Below are positions 18,122 to 27,904 of a stretch of 64,000 nt of DNA, piece by piece. The stretch spans positions 1 to 64,000 of the forward strand of contig PKCN01000312.1 in the NCBI GenBank assembly GCA_002862205.1, written 5' to 3'. Positions within the stretch are counted from its first letter, which is position 1, and every line of letters starts with the position of its first letter. Made by a program: the position numbers and the translations under genes. Under the pieces are notes generated by a model. It worked only from the letters and a program-made list of their open reading frames with translations. It was not told where the DNA came from and did no database searches. The stretch comes from Planctomycetaceae bacterium (GTDB lineage: Bacteria; Planctomycetota; Planctomycetia; Pirellulales; Pirellulaceae).

Positions 18122-21100
18122 TTGGTCGGCAAGGAAGCCACCACTGTCTCGATACGGTTCGGAATTCGACTCGGTCTGTCGTCTTCCGTATTTGTTACTG
18201 CGCGCGTTGTGGTCATCCTTTGCTGCACTATTTTGACCACTTGCAGTGCGGTTGCTCTGGAAATCAGTTCTGAGGCGATTCATGTTCGGGGTAACGTCGT
18301 CTCGCGTTGGCAGATTGAAGATGCAGAAGCATCGTTATTGCAAGGTGATTGTGAGTTGGCCCATGGTGGGCGGACGCTCCGAGCTGATTCGATTCTGCTG
18401 TTGGTAGACGGTCCCGTGGGTCGCGTCCGAACTCGGATTGTGATTGCAGGGGATCCCGAAAAAAAGGGTGACATTCCTCAGGCGATGACGCTTTTGACTC
18501 GGGATGACCCACGAATCATCGCACCGCGTATTCTGAAGAAGCCGGTCGATGAACCAGAGTTACTGCGTTATTTGCCGGTTCCTGATTCATTTCGCGGCAG
18601 CGAGTGGTTGGCTACGATTCCGAATGCAGATGGTCGTTTGGAACAAGTGCAATTCGAAGAACCAATCGTTGCACCTCAGCCAGACAATGCCCTTCCGGCA
18701 CCCGCACAGGATTCGCCCGAATCATCCTCAGTACGTTTCCTGACAGGTGGAGGCACCAAATCGATTGAGATTGGGGCACGAGACGGATCGACTCAACTGC
18801 AGATTGAAATGAAGCCCCGACCGGAGTTGGGCGATACGGTTGTTTTGGCGAGGGGCGGAGTTACAGTTCTGATTCGTGATGTGACGGTCAGCCTGCCGGG
18901 CGGGATGATGGATCTTGGCACCATTTCGCTCTCGGCCGATCGTGTTGTCGGTTGGCTGCCGGAAGTGGGATCACTGTTCAACCGTTCCAACGCGAGTTCG
19001 CCATCTGATGGAGAAATCTATTTGGAGGGGGATATTGTATTTCGTCAAGGTGAGCGAATTATCTATGCCAATTCGATGTACTACAACATCGCCACACAGC
19101 AAGGCATGGTATTGGATTCTGAAGTCATCACGACCATTCCAAATTATCTCGGAGTGGTGCGTCTGAAAGCAGATGTGCTTCAGCAAGTTTCTCAAGGTAA
19201 CTTCATTGCATTTGATGCAGCGGTGACGAGCAGCCGTATGGGTGTGCCACAGTACTGGTTACAGAGTGAACGCCTGCAGCTGACAGACCGGCAACGAATC
19301 ATGCCGGACCCCAACACCGGTTTGCCAATCGGTCGAAGTGAAGCTTTTGTTAACAGTCGCGATAACTTTGTTTACTTTGGTGGGGTTCCGATACTCTATT
19401 GGCCCACATTTTCAACCAGTTTGGAGCGGCCAGGCTACTACGTATCTGGCATCAAGTTGCGAAATGATCAGATTTTTGGCACGCAAGTGTTGCTTGATTT
19501 TGATCTGTTTCAATTGTTTGGAATTGAAAATGCTCCACCCGGTGCAGACTGGGAAATGTCACTTGATTATCTGAGTGCGCGTGGCCCTGCGATTGGAACC
19601 ATGCTGGAGTACAGCTTGCCATCCATTTTTGGCGTCAACGGCCCCGTGGATGGTTATTTTGATACGTGGCTGATCCACGATGATGGCAAGGATGATTTGG
19701 GGGTAGGGCGACGTGATTTACAACCTTCGACAAAGTTCCGTGGTCGCTCTCTGTTGCGGCACCGACACTATCTGAATTCAAATCTTGAGCTGATTGCCGA
19801 GTTGGGTTGGATCAGTGACCGTAATTTTCTGGATCAATATTTCGAAGGTGAGTGGGATCGTGACATCAACGAGAGCACTGCTTTGCGATTGCGAAAGTAT
19901 CACAATAGCCATCTGTTTGATTTGACGGGGCAAGCCCGGATCAATGACTTTTTCACGACCACCGAAAACCTGCCCATGTTGGACCACTACATGATTGGGG
20001 GTTCAATTTTCGGTGACCGCTTCACTTGGTCAGCCCATAATAAAGTCGGTTATTCGCAACTTCAGGTCGGCGATTTTCCTGAGACTGCCCCTGAAAGCAA
20101 CATGTATTCGCCGATTGTGCCGCCGCCAGGAATTGTGGGGCTGAAAAGCGTGGGGCTGGAAAATGCCTCAGGTGTGGTTACCGGAACGCGACAAAAGCTT
20201 GCGTTGCCAGTCCAGCTTGGGCCAGTCAGGGTAGTATCCAGCATTTCCGGTGAAGCATCCTATTACGGCGAGGCTTCTGATGGCGAACCGCTCACACGAT
20301 TGTTGGGGCAAGGAGGGGTCGTTGCCACATTGCCCGCCTCACGAGTCGATCCGACCATCCAAAGTAGTCTGTTGAATATTCGGGGACTGGCGCACAAAGC
20401 CGAGTGGCAGGCCGAGTATTTTTACGCGGACAGCAATTCGAACCTTGATGCACTGCCACTCTACAATCCGCTGGATGATCACGCACAGCAGCAATACCGG
20501 TCACGCTTCTTGCGAAGCAATCCTGCTATGTTGGGCAAGCAACGCTATCAGACAAGGGATTATGCATTTCGGCAGGGCATTCAGAAGCTTGTTGCCAGTC
20601 CCAGTGATGTTGTAGCAGCGGATTTGCAACAGGTGCGAATTGGTTTGCACCAGAGATTGCAAACCAAGCGTGGTCTGCCGGGCCTTGAACGTATTGTGGA
20701 TCTTTTTCAGTTGGATCTGGACTTGCTCGTCTTTCCTGACGCGGATCGGGATAACTTTGGAAAGTCTCTGGGCCCTGCTACGTATGATATGCGGTATCAA
20801 GTTGGTGACCGTGTATCGCTTCTGAGTGATGGCTATTTTGATTTCTTCGACGGAGGTCTCCGGTCGATCAGCGCTGGGGTTCGTAGTACCCGTCCTGGTT
20901 TGGGTGATGTCTACTTCGGTTTATTGTCACTCGAAGGACCCGTCAGCAGCACGGTATTCAGAAGCAACCTTGATTATCGGTTGAACGAAAAGTGGATCAT
21001 TTCCAATGGACTGAGTTATGATTTCGGCAGCAACGGAAATGTTTCGCAGTCAGCTGGGTTGACTCGCATTGGCGAGTCTCTCCTGGTTCGGCTTGGTATG

Positions 21101-21229
21101 ACGTATGACAAGGGACGCGATAATGTGGGGATCGGGTTTACAATCGAACCTCGGTTCTGGCCCAGGCCAAAGTTGGGTCGAGTGGGAGGACAGTTGATCC
21201 CACCACCTGGTGTCGAGGGATTTGAATAG
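18122..21229 (+). CDS. LptD/OstA-like outer-membrane LPS-assembly family protein
   Basis: OstA-like N-terminus (ISSEAIHVRGNVVSR...LQGDCELAHGGRTLRADSILL; GEIYLEGDIVFRQGERIIYANSMYYNIATQQGMVLDSEV), NFVYFGGVPILYWPTF, then long beta-barrel-like C-terminus. Confidence 0.75.
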   Translation: MVGKEATTVSIRFGIRLGLSSSVFVTARVVVILCCTILTTCSAVALEISSEAIHVRGNVVSRWQIEDAEASLLQGDCELAHGGRTLRADSILLLVDGPVGRVRTRIVIAGDPEKKGDIPQAMTLLTRDDPRIIAPRILKKPVDEPELLRYLPVPDSFRGSEWLATIPNADGRLEQVQFEEPIVAPQPDNALPAPAQDSPESSSVRFLTGGGTKSIEIGARDGSTQLQIEMKPRPELGDTVVLARGGVTVLIRDVTVSLPGGMMDLGTISLSADRVVGWLPEVGSLFNRSNASSPSDGEIYLEGDIVFRQGERIIYANSMYYNIATQQGMVLDSEVITTIPNYLGVVRLKADVLQQVSQGNFIAFDAAVTSSRMGVPQYWLQSERLQLTDRQRIMPDPNTGLPIGRSEAFVNSRDNFVYFGGVPILYWPTFSTSLERPGYYVSGIKLRNDQIFGTQVLLDFDLFQLFGIENAPPGADWEMSLDYLSARGPAIGTMLEYSLPSIFGVNGPVDGYFDTWLIHDDGKDDLGVGRRDLQPSTKFRGRSLLRHRHYLNSNLELIAELGWISDRNFLDQYFEGEWDRDINESTALRLRKYHNSHLFDLTGQARINDFFTTTENLPMLDHYMIGGSIFGDRFTWSAHNKVGYSQLQVGDFPETAPESNMYSPIVPPPGIVGLKSVGLENASGVVTGTRQKLALPVQLGPVRVVSSISGEASYYGEASDGEPLTRLLGQGGVVATLPASRVDPTIQSSLLNIRGLAHKAEWQAEYFYADSNSNLDALPLYNPLDDHAQQQYRSRFLRSNPAMLGKQRYQTRDYAFRQGIQKLVASPSDVVAADLQQVRIGLHQRLQTKRGLPGLERIVDLFQLDLDLLVFPDADRDNFGKSLGPATYDMRYQVGDRVSLLSDGYFDFFDGGLRSISAGVRSTRPGLGDVYFGLLSLEGPVSSTVFRSNLDYRLNEKWIISNGLSYDFGSNGNVSQSAGLTRIGESLLVRLGMTYDKGRDNVGIGFTIEPRFWPRPKLGRVGGQLIPPPGVEGFE

Positions 21230-21380
21230 AAATCATCGCTTGGCCTACGGAAGTTAGCATGTGAGTCGAAGGAACGCTGCTGGCCTGGTTGCAACGGTCG
21301 TTGTGGTCAGACCGCGGTCATTGCTCTTGCAGTTCCCGAAGATCTCAAGCACTCGCCTCGAAGATATCCAAGATTTCTGG

Positions 21381-21707
21381 TTAGCGTGTGTGTTGGATCA
21401 CCCAATTCAGATACCCCTCCGTCGTATCGCTTACTGGTAACATGAGTATCTCAGGTTCTTCGTAGGGATGCAGTGCCGTCAGTTTCTCCTTGAGATCCTG
21501 CCAACACGCGTTGCCCGTTTTTATCATCAATCGATATTCCGTTGATGATTGGATGGCACCATCCCATTGGTAGTGACTGGTGACTGGTCCATCGATTTGA
21601 ATACAGGCTGCCAAGCCAGCGTCCAGGAGTTGACTGGCAAGTTGCTCGGCATCGTGGTGTGATGTGACGGTGGTGACCACAATCACAAGCTGAGTAGATG
21701 AATGCAT
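21381..21707 (-). CDS. cutA: divalent-cation tolerance protein CutA
   Basis: QLVIVVTTVTSHHDAEQLASQLLDAGLAACIQIDGPVTSHYQWDGAIQSSTEYRLMIKT...HPYEEPEILMLPVSDTTEGYLNWV; start at internal ATG 21707. Confidence 0.94.
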   Translation of the reverse strand: MHSSTQLVIVVTTVTSHHDAEQLASQLLDAGLAACIQIDGPVTSHYQWDGAIQSSTEYRLMIKTGNACWQDLKEKLTALHPYEEPEILMLPVSDTTEGYLNWVIQHTR

Positions 21708-21911
21708 GTCAGGAAGGGATGAAAAAAGAGGAGCCTGCGGGTTCTGGCTGAAGCCGACCTCAAAACATGGAATGCGGTCAACTGGTAATTTAGCAGGCAC
21801 ATGGTAAGCATATGCAGGTCGACTGACTGGTGGTCCAGGTTTGGGATACTGAATTTTGAAATGTTTGGCTGCTCCGATAGCTGGAAAATTCCAGCCAATA
21901 CGGCGCGGCGG

Positions 21912-21949
21912 CTGTCATCACGGAACTGTTCTGTCATCACGGAACTGTT
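21912..21949. repeat. 2 x 19-bp perfect tandem duplication (CTGTCATCACGGAACTGTT)
   Basis: Direct reading; just upstream of the permease start at 22002. Confidence 0.95.
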
Positions 21950-22001
21950 CTGCGTAGCAACGACGGCATGTTCTAATGGTTATTGTTGGAGAGACACAGA
22001 A

Positions 22002-25000
22002 ATGGCTGATTTGCAGGCAGCGAGCAAGATGACACCTTTCACGATGTCGCGGTTGATTCGCGCCAGCATGAGGTATTCGTGGCGGGTTTCAGGCTCCGTT
22101 GCGTTGGGAGTTGCGACGGCAACTGCTGTCATTGTGGGTGCCTTGCTGGTCGGCGATTCTATGCGGGGCAGCTTGCGAGGGCTTACCATCGAACGTCTCG
22201 GAAACACGGAAAGTGCGATTTTTCCGGGGGGGTTCTTTGAGGTTGATGGCTTGACCAAAGCGAATCTGAATCCCATTGCCCTGATGTTGTTCGAGAATGG
22301 TATCGTTGAGTTTCGTGGTGACGATGATGCGATTCGTCGAGCGGGGGCGGTACAGATCATTGGCTGCAACAGTGATTTTTGGCGGCTCGATGTCTCGGGG
22401 ATGCAGAAACCACCAACGCTCGACGATGACAGCGTGATCCTGAACCAGTCGATGGCGGCCGAGTTGGGTGTCCAAGTGGGAGATTTACTGACTTTGCGAT
22501 TGCCAGTTGAGCAGGCAGTACCCGCTGACAGTCCTCTGGGAAAACGGGACGCCGAGAGTGAGGGCTTGCCCCGCATGCGAATCGCAGGGATCGTCCCGGA
22601 TCGTGGATTGGGAATTTTTTCGGTCTCCCCAAGTCAGGCGGCACCTCGCAACATATTTGTCAGTCGCAGTGCTGTGGGCGAAGTCCTCGACCGGGAAGGG
22701 CAAGCGAACGCACTCTTGCTTGATCAGCCTGCAACGCTTCGGGACTTCAACATCAGCTTGGCGGATCTTGGACTTAACTTGCAACGCATCAAACGCCGCT
22801 TTGAACCAGAATCTGGAGAGCCAACGACAGTTTATGATTATTTCTGGTTGACCAGCGAGCGATTGTTACTTCCCGCGATTGCGGTGGATCGCATCAAGGA
22901 GGCTTTTCCCGAGGCAGAGTTGACTGAGACAACGACCTATCTCGCCAATGCGATTGAGCGTTTGAATGAGGAAGGCGAGGTCGTGGCTACGGTGCCCTAC
23001 AGCACCATCACTGCTGTTAATCACAGTCCCCAGTTACCACTGGATTATGGTGTTCCTGTGAGTTTGATCGGCGTTCAATCGCCTCAGGCAGCGATTGAGG
23101 GCCAAGTCATTCCCTTGGTGCTGAATCAATGGACTGCTGATCGATTGGGCGCAACACGGGGTACACCGTTACGAGTTGCCTATTACGAACCAGAGGTCGA
23201 GAATGGCAAAGAAATCGAGCGATTCTTTGCAGCAGTCGTGACCGATGTGGTGCCGATCACTCGACCAGCAACGCCGTACCGTCGACGCCGTGAAGCCAGC
23301 TTTGATCAGCCACCAACGGTTTATAACGATCCCGATCTGACACCTTCGGTGCCCGGAGTCACTGATCAGGATTCGATCAGTGACTGGGATTTACCTTTCC
23401 CATTGGAGCGGGAAATCAGCAAAGAAGACGATGCTTATTGGAATGAATACCGTTTGACGCCAAAGGCATTTTTGCCTCTGTCGATGGGGCAACAACTATT
23501 CGGCAGCCGTTTTGGAGAAACCACCGGTATTCGTATATCAATCTCAGCAGCGGCGGATCAAGACGCCCTGAGTCAGCGGCTCATGGAGATTCTGAAGCCA
23601 TCCTATTCTGAATTGGGCTGGTCCATCATACCGATCCGCGAACAACAGTTAGCCGCTTCCAGTGGAACCACTCCCTTCGATGGACTCTTCTTGTCGTTGA
23701 GTTTCTTTGTGATTCTGGCGGCTGTCATGTTGATTGCCATGTTATTTCGATTGGGGCTGACACAACGCATGACCCAATTCGGAACTTTGCTGGCGGTGGG
23801 ATGGACTCCCAAACGTGTCGCAGGCTTGGTGCTCCGAGAGGGGCTGTTGGTTGCGGCGGCAGGTGTTGTCTTGGGGGTGGTGGGTGGTTTTCTCTATGCA
23901 TGGATTGTGCTTTGGGCATTGCGTTCCCTTTGGGTGGGCGCCGTCACAGTGCCGTTTCTGACCTTTCACTGGACTCTTCAGAGTCTGTTCATAGGTTCGT
24001 TTGCGGGATGGGGGGTTGCCGCATTAACACTGTGGAAGACAGCCCGCTGGTTAACGCATCTCGATGCTCAGGACCTACTTTCGCGGCGTGATACAGACAA
24101 GATGGCCGATCGAAAATCAGGTCGAGGAAAGTTACCTCTGATGGCTGGATGTCTTGGTTGTTTCGCAGTTGGGGTGGGCGCCTTGGGTGCAACCGCAGCT
24201 GGTCAAATAGCAGCAGGTGCTTTCGTCGGCGGCGGAATGCTGCTTCTGGTTGCTGCGTTGCTTTTTATCTATGCTTCGTTGCGGAGTCCAAGTCGTCTTG
24301 CCATAACAACTCGTCAGGATTCATTTACGTTTCGTCAGCTCATTAGCCGCAACGCTTCCCGGCATCCGTTGCGTAGTACGATGACAATTGGTTTGATGGC
24401 AACGGCAGCCTTTTTGATCATGGCGATTTCAGCATTTCGTTTGCAGCCTGGCACGGAAGGAACAGGTGGATTTACTTTGATTGGACGGTCGTCGCAAACG
24501 CTTTCCAAGGATCTCAGGCAGACACAGGTCCGCTCTGAAATGCTTGGGGCAGACGCTCGCCTACTTACAGAAACCACAATCGCGCCATTGCGTTTGCGAC
24601 CGGGGCAGGATGCAAGTTGCAATAACCTCTACAAAGCGACTCGGCCTACGGTAGTTGGCGTTCCCGATTCGTTCAGTAAATTATTTGTCACATCATCTAC
24701 AGGATTACCGGGCTTTCAATGGGCAGCATACGGCGACGTCCCTGCTGGTCAATCACCTTGGGATGCACTTGAGGTTGATGCCAAGGGGACTGAAAACGAT
24801 CCCATACCGGTTGTGATCGATCAGAACACAGCAATGTGGAGTCTGCAGATGATGAAAGGTGTCGGCGAAATTCGTGCCTTTGAATATGAACCCGGAAAGC
24901 TTACCTATTTTCGTGTTGTGGGTTTGCTTGCCAATTCCATGTTGCAAGGCAAATTGCTCATCGGCGAAAACAACTTTGAACAGATCTTTCCCGACATCAG

Positions 25001-25523
25001 TGGATATCAGTATTTTCTCATTGCGGTGGACGACTCTCGAAGTGATAAGGTTGCCAGTGTCTTAGAAAATCGGCTTGGTGACATTGGGATGGATGTCATG
25101 GATGCGAACCGGGTCTTGTCAACGATGCTGGCAGTTCAGAATACTTACCTGCGCACCTTCCAAAGCCTCGGTGCATTGGGGCTCTTGCTGGGGACAATTG
25201 GATTGGCAGTATCGCAGCTGCGAAGTGTTCTTGAGAGACGTCAAGAGTTGGCGGTCATGCGTGCTATAGGTTTCAGTCGACGGCGGTTGGTTTCGGTAGT
25301 GATGGGGGAAACAGCAACCTTGTTGTTACTCGGGATTGGTTGTGGAGCAGTTTGTGCTGTTCTGGCAGTCTTGCCGCATGCTCTGATCAATGGTTTGGAC
25401 CCGCCGGTGGTAGAGCCTCTGGCTCTTCTGTTTGGAATTGCGCTATTTGGGTTGTGTGCTGGTTTGGCAGCGGTGCGACGAGTGAGCACGATGCCTCTTT
25501 TGGAATCGTTGCGTTCCAGTTAA
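22002..25523 (+). CDS. ABC transporter permease, FtsX/MacB type (large, two FtsX-like modules)
   Basis: SGSVALGVATATAVIVGALLVGDSMRGSLRGLTIERLG, central TM block, and C-terminal FQSLGALGLLLGTIGLAVSQLRSVLERRQELAVMRAIGFSRRRLVSVVMGE; start internal to ORF 21801. Confidence 0.88.
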   Translation: MADLQAASKMTPFTMSRLIRASMRYSWRVSGSVALGVATATAVIVGALLVGDSMRGSLRGLTIERLGNTESAIFPGGFFEVDGLTKANLNPIALMLFENGIVEFRGDDDAIRRAGAVQIIGCNSDFWRLDVSGMQKPPTLDDDSVILNQSMAAELGVQVGDLLTLRLPVEQAVPADSPLGKRDAESEGLPRMRIAGIVPDRGLGIFSVSPSQAAPRNIFVSRSAVGEVLDREGQANALLLDQPATLRDFNISLADLGLNLQRIKRRFEPESGEPTTVYDYFWLTSERLLLPAIAVDRIKEAFPEAELTETTTYLANAIERLNEEGEVVATVPYSTITAVNHSPQLPLDYGVPVSLIGVQSPQAAIEGQVIPLVLNQWTADRLGATRGTPLRVAYYEPEVENGKEIERFFAAVVTDVVPITRPATPYRRRREASFDQPPTVYNDPDLTPSVPGVTDQDSISDWDLPFPLEREISKEDDAYWNEYRLTPKAFLPLSMGQQLFGSRFGETTGIRISISAAADQDALSQRLMEILKPSYSELGWSIIPIREQQLAASSGTTPFDGLFLSLSFFVILAAVMLIAMLFRLGLTQRMTQFGTLLAVGWTPKRVAGLVLREGLLVAAAGVVLGVVGGFLYAWIVLWALRSLWVGAVTVPFLTFHWTLQSLFIGSFAGWGVAALTLWKTARWLTHLDAQDLLSRRDTDKMADRKSGRGKLPLMAGCLGCFAVGVGALGATAAGQIAAGAFVGGGMLLLVAALLFIYASLRSPSRLAITTRQDSFTFRQLISRNASRHPLRSTMTIGLMATAAFLIMAISAFRLQPGTEGTGGFTLIGRSSQTLSKDLRQTQVRSEMLGADARLLTETTIAPLRLRPGQDASCNNLYKATRPTVVGVPDSFSKLFVTSSTGLPGFQWAAYGDVPAGQSPWDALEVDAKGTENDPIPVVIDQNTAMWSLQMMKGVGEIRAFEYEPGKLTYFRVVGLLANSMLQGKLLIGENNFEQIFPDISGYQYFLIAVDDSRSDKVASVLENRLGDIGMDVMDANRVLSTMLAVQNTYLRTFQSLGALGLLLGTIGLAVSQLRSVLERRQELAVMRAIGFSRRRLVSVVMGETATLLLLGIGCGAVCAVLAVLPHALINGLDPPVVEPLALLFGIALFGLCAGLAAVRRVSTMPLLESLRSS

Positions 25524-25530
25524 GAGAAGG

Positions 25531-26271
25531 ATGGACATGTTTCAGATGTTGGATGATTTGATTGATCCAGCTGATCATCTGGCGCTGGATGAGGCTGTTC
25601 TTGTAAAGGAGTCAGCCGAGGCGGACAGATCACAGCCATGGGAAATATTGCGGGTGTGGGAGTTTGCCCGGCCCGTGGTTGTCGCAGGTCGATCAAGTCG
25701 TATTCGGGATGAAATCGATGTCGACTATTGCGAGTCGATGGAGATACCGATTTTGAGACGTTGCACCGGAGGGGCCTCCATTGTTGCTGGCCCCGGCTGT
25801 TTGATGTACAGCGTTGTTCTCGATCATGCCTGCCATGATGGGTTGAGGAAAATTGATGCAGCACACCATTATGTGATGGCTCGTGTGTTGGCAGCCGTAC
25901 AGCGGCAGGTTCCTGCAGCGAACCTGCAGGGCATCTGTGACCTCACATGGCGGAATCGCAAGTGTTCCGGTAACAGCTTGCGTGTTACCCGTGACAGAAT
26001 TTTGTATCACGGAACGGTTCTCTACGACTTTGATTTGACTATGCTGTCCCGGTGCTTGCTGAATGCTCCTCGTCAACCTGACTATCGAGCGGGGCGCGGG
26101 CACGATGCGTTTGTTACCAATGTGCCATTGGATTCCAGGAAATTGCGTCAACATCTTGCCGAAACATTCGAAGTGAGGGGTCGTCTGGATGCCGGGGCAT
26201 TGCACGTGGAAATCATGACATTGCGAAAGCAGCGATATGATTTGCATCAATGGCACTATCGAATTGAATGA
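25531..26271 (+). CDS. lipoate-protein ligase / biotinyl-lipoyl ligase family protein
   Basis: HLALDEAVL...LRVWEFARPVVVAGRSSRI...IPILRRCTGGASIVAGPGCLMYSVVL...GICDLTWRNRKCSGNSLRVTRDRILYHGTVLYDFDL, LplA/LipM motifs. Confidence 0.9.
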   Translation: MDMFQMLDDLIDPADHLALDEAVLVKESAEADRSQPWEILRVWEFARPVVVAGRSSRIRDEIDVDYCESMEIPILRRCTGGASIVAGPGCLMYSVVLDHACHDGLRKIDAAHHYVMARVLAAVQRQVPAANLQGICDLTWRNRKCSGNSLRVTRDRILYHGTVLYDFDLTMLSRCLLNAPRQPDYRAGRGHDAFVTNVPLDSRKLRQHLAETFEVRGRLDAGALHVEIMTLRKQRYDLHQWHYRIE

Positions 26272-26322
26272 ACCTGCACATTCAGATGATTCCCCAGTCA
26301 ATCAGTCTGGACCCATTAGAAA

Positions 26323-27765
26323 TTGAGTTTACCGTTGACAGATAAATCTTTGAATTACGATCGCTTGAGTGGAATGTTGGGCGAATTTGGTCAGGAGCAC
26401 GTGCTGCGGCATTGGGCCGACTTGGATGCCGAGCAGCGGGAAAATCTTTCAGAACAATTGAAAGGAATCGATCTTTCAGAGTTGGCGAGTTTGGTCAGTG
26501 GAGAAGACAAAGCGACTGATTTCGCTGGCTTGGCCATGAGGGCGGGCTCACCACCAGCGGTACGCGCTGACGGAAGTGGTGCTCACTGGTCTCCCATTCA
26601 AGCGAGAAAACGTGGCGAAGAAGCACTGAAGAATGGTGAACTCGGAGCAGTGATCGTCGCTGGTGGACAGGGGACACGACTCGGGTTTGATCAGCCAAAG
26701 GGCATGTTTCCGATTGGTCCGGTTTCCGGGCGAACTCTATTTCAGTTTTTCGCTGATCGCTTGCTTGCAGTGAACAAAAAATACGGGTGTCGTATTCCTC
26801 TGTACATCATGACCAGTGATGCAACTGATCAACAGACCCGCGATTATTTTGCTGCGAATGATAATTTGGGGATGCCTGTGGAGGATCTGCATATTTTCAA
26901 GCAAGGTGTGATGCCGGCCGTTGATTCAGGAACCGGGAAGCTGTTGATGGAGAGCAGGAGTTCGCTGGCCTTGAGCCCGGATGGTCATGGTGGGACTGTT
27001 TCTGCTTTGGATCGAAGCGGTTGCCTGACTGATGCAGTGAGTCGCGGCATTCAGCATCTTGCTTACATTCAGGTGGACAACCCGCTGGCCCAGCTCTGTG
27101 AGCCTGAGTTGATCGGTCACCATTTGATGGCAGCCAGTGAAATGACCACGCAGGTAGTCCGGAAACGCGATCCGATGGAAAGAGTGGGGAACGTTGTTCT
27201 GGTAGATGGGCAGGTGCAGATCATTGAATACAGTGATTTGCCAAAATCTGCCGCCGAAGCACTGAACGAAGATGGTTCGCTTAAACTCTGGGCCGGAAAT
27301 ATCGCTGTTCACCTGTTCAATGTCGAGTTTTTGTGTGGGGTTGCAGAGCAGGCCAACTCATTGCCATTTCATCGTGCGTTGAAAAAGGTGCCCTACTGTG
27401 ATGAGCGGGGGCAAGTGGTCTCTCCCGTTCAGCCGAACGCGACAAAGTTTGAAAGGTTCATTTTTGACTTGCTGCCGATTGCTCAAAATGCGTTTGTTGT
27501 CGAATCACTCGCCAGCGAGGTATTTGCACCTGTGAAAAACGCGGAGGGTGCGAAGACTGATACACCTGAAACCGCCAAAAAGGCAATCGCCGATTTACAC
27601 AGGGGGTGGTTGGAACAGGCTGGCGCTTGTGTGGATCAGGGGGTTCGGGTCGAGATTAACCCCATGCTAGCCCTTTCCGCCGATGATTTGAGTGAAAAGA
27701 TCGGGGCAAATCTGCGGATCGACGCAGATCGCTACTTTGACACAAAGATAGAATCCGGAGAATAA
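26323..27765 (+). CDS. UDPGP-family nucleotidyltransferase (UDP-N-acetylhexosamine pyrophosphorylase-like)
   Basis: GAVIVAGGQGTRLGFDQPKGMFPIGPVSGRTLFQ...YIMTSDATDQQTRDYF...IQVDNPLAQLCEPELIG; TTG start likely. Confidence 0.92.
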   Translation: MSLPLTDKSLNYDRLSGMLGEFGQEHVLRHWADLDAEQRENLSEQLKGIDLSELASLVSGEDKATDFAGLAMRAGSPPAVRADGSGAHWSPIQARKRGEEALKNGELGAVIVAGGQGTRLGFDQPKGMFPIGPVSGRTLFQFFADRLLAVNKKYGCRIPLYIMTSDATDQQTRDYFAANDNLGMPVEDLHIFKQGVMPAVDSGTGKLLMESRSSLALSPDGHGGTVSALDRSGCLTDAVSRGIQHLAYIQVDNPLAQLCEPELIGHHLMAASEMTTQVVRKRDPMERVGNVVLVDGQVQIIEYSDLPKSAAEALNEDGSLKLWAGNIAVHLFNVEFLCGVAEQANSLPFHRALKKVPYCDERGQVVSPVQPNATKFERFIFDLLPIAQNAFVVESLASEVFAPVKNAEGAKTDTPETAKKAIADLHRGWLEQAGACVDQGVRVEINPMLALSADDLSEKIGANLRIDADRYFDTKIESGE

Positions 27766-27904
27766 AGCACTTCTGCCCACGACAGATTCAATGCTGTTAT
27801 GCGATGATGTCCGTTGACATTTCGATACACGAAACCTCGCTCAGAGCGAGGTGTTGAATCAGACTCGGTCCTTTCACGACCTTCCCACCTCGCACGCTTG
27901 CATC

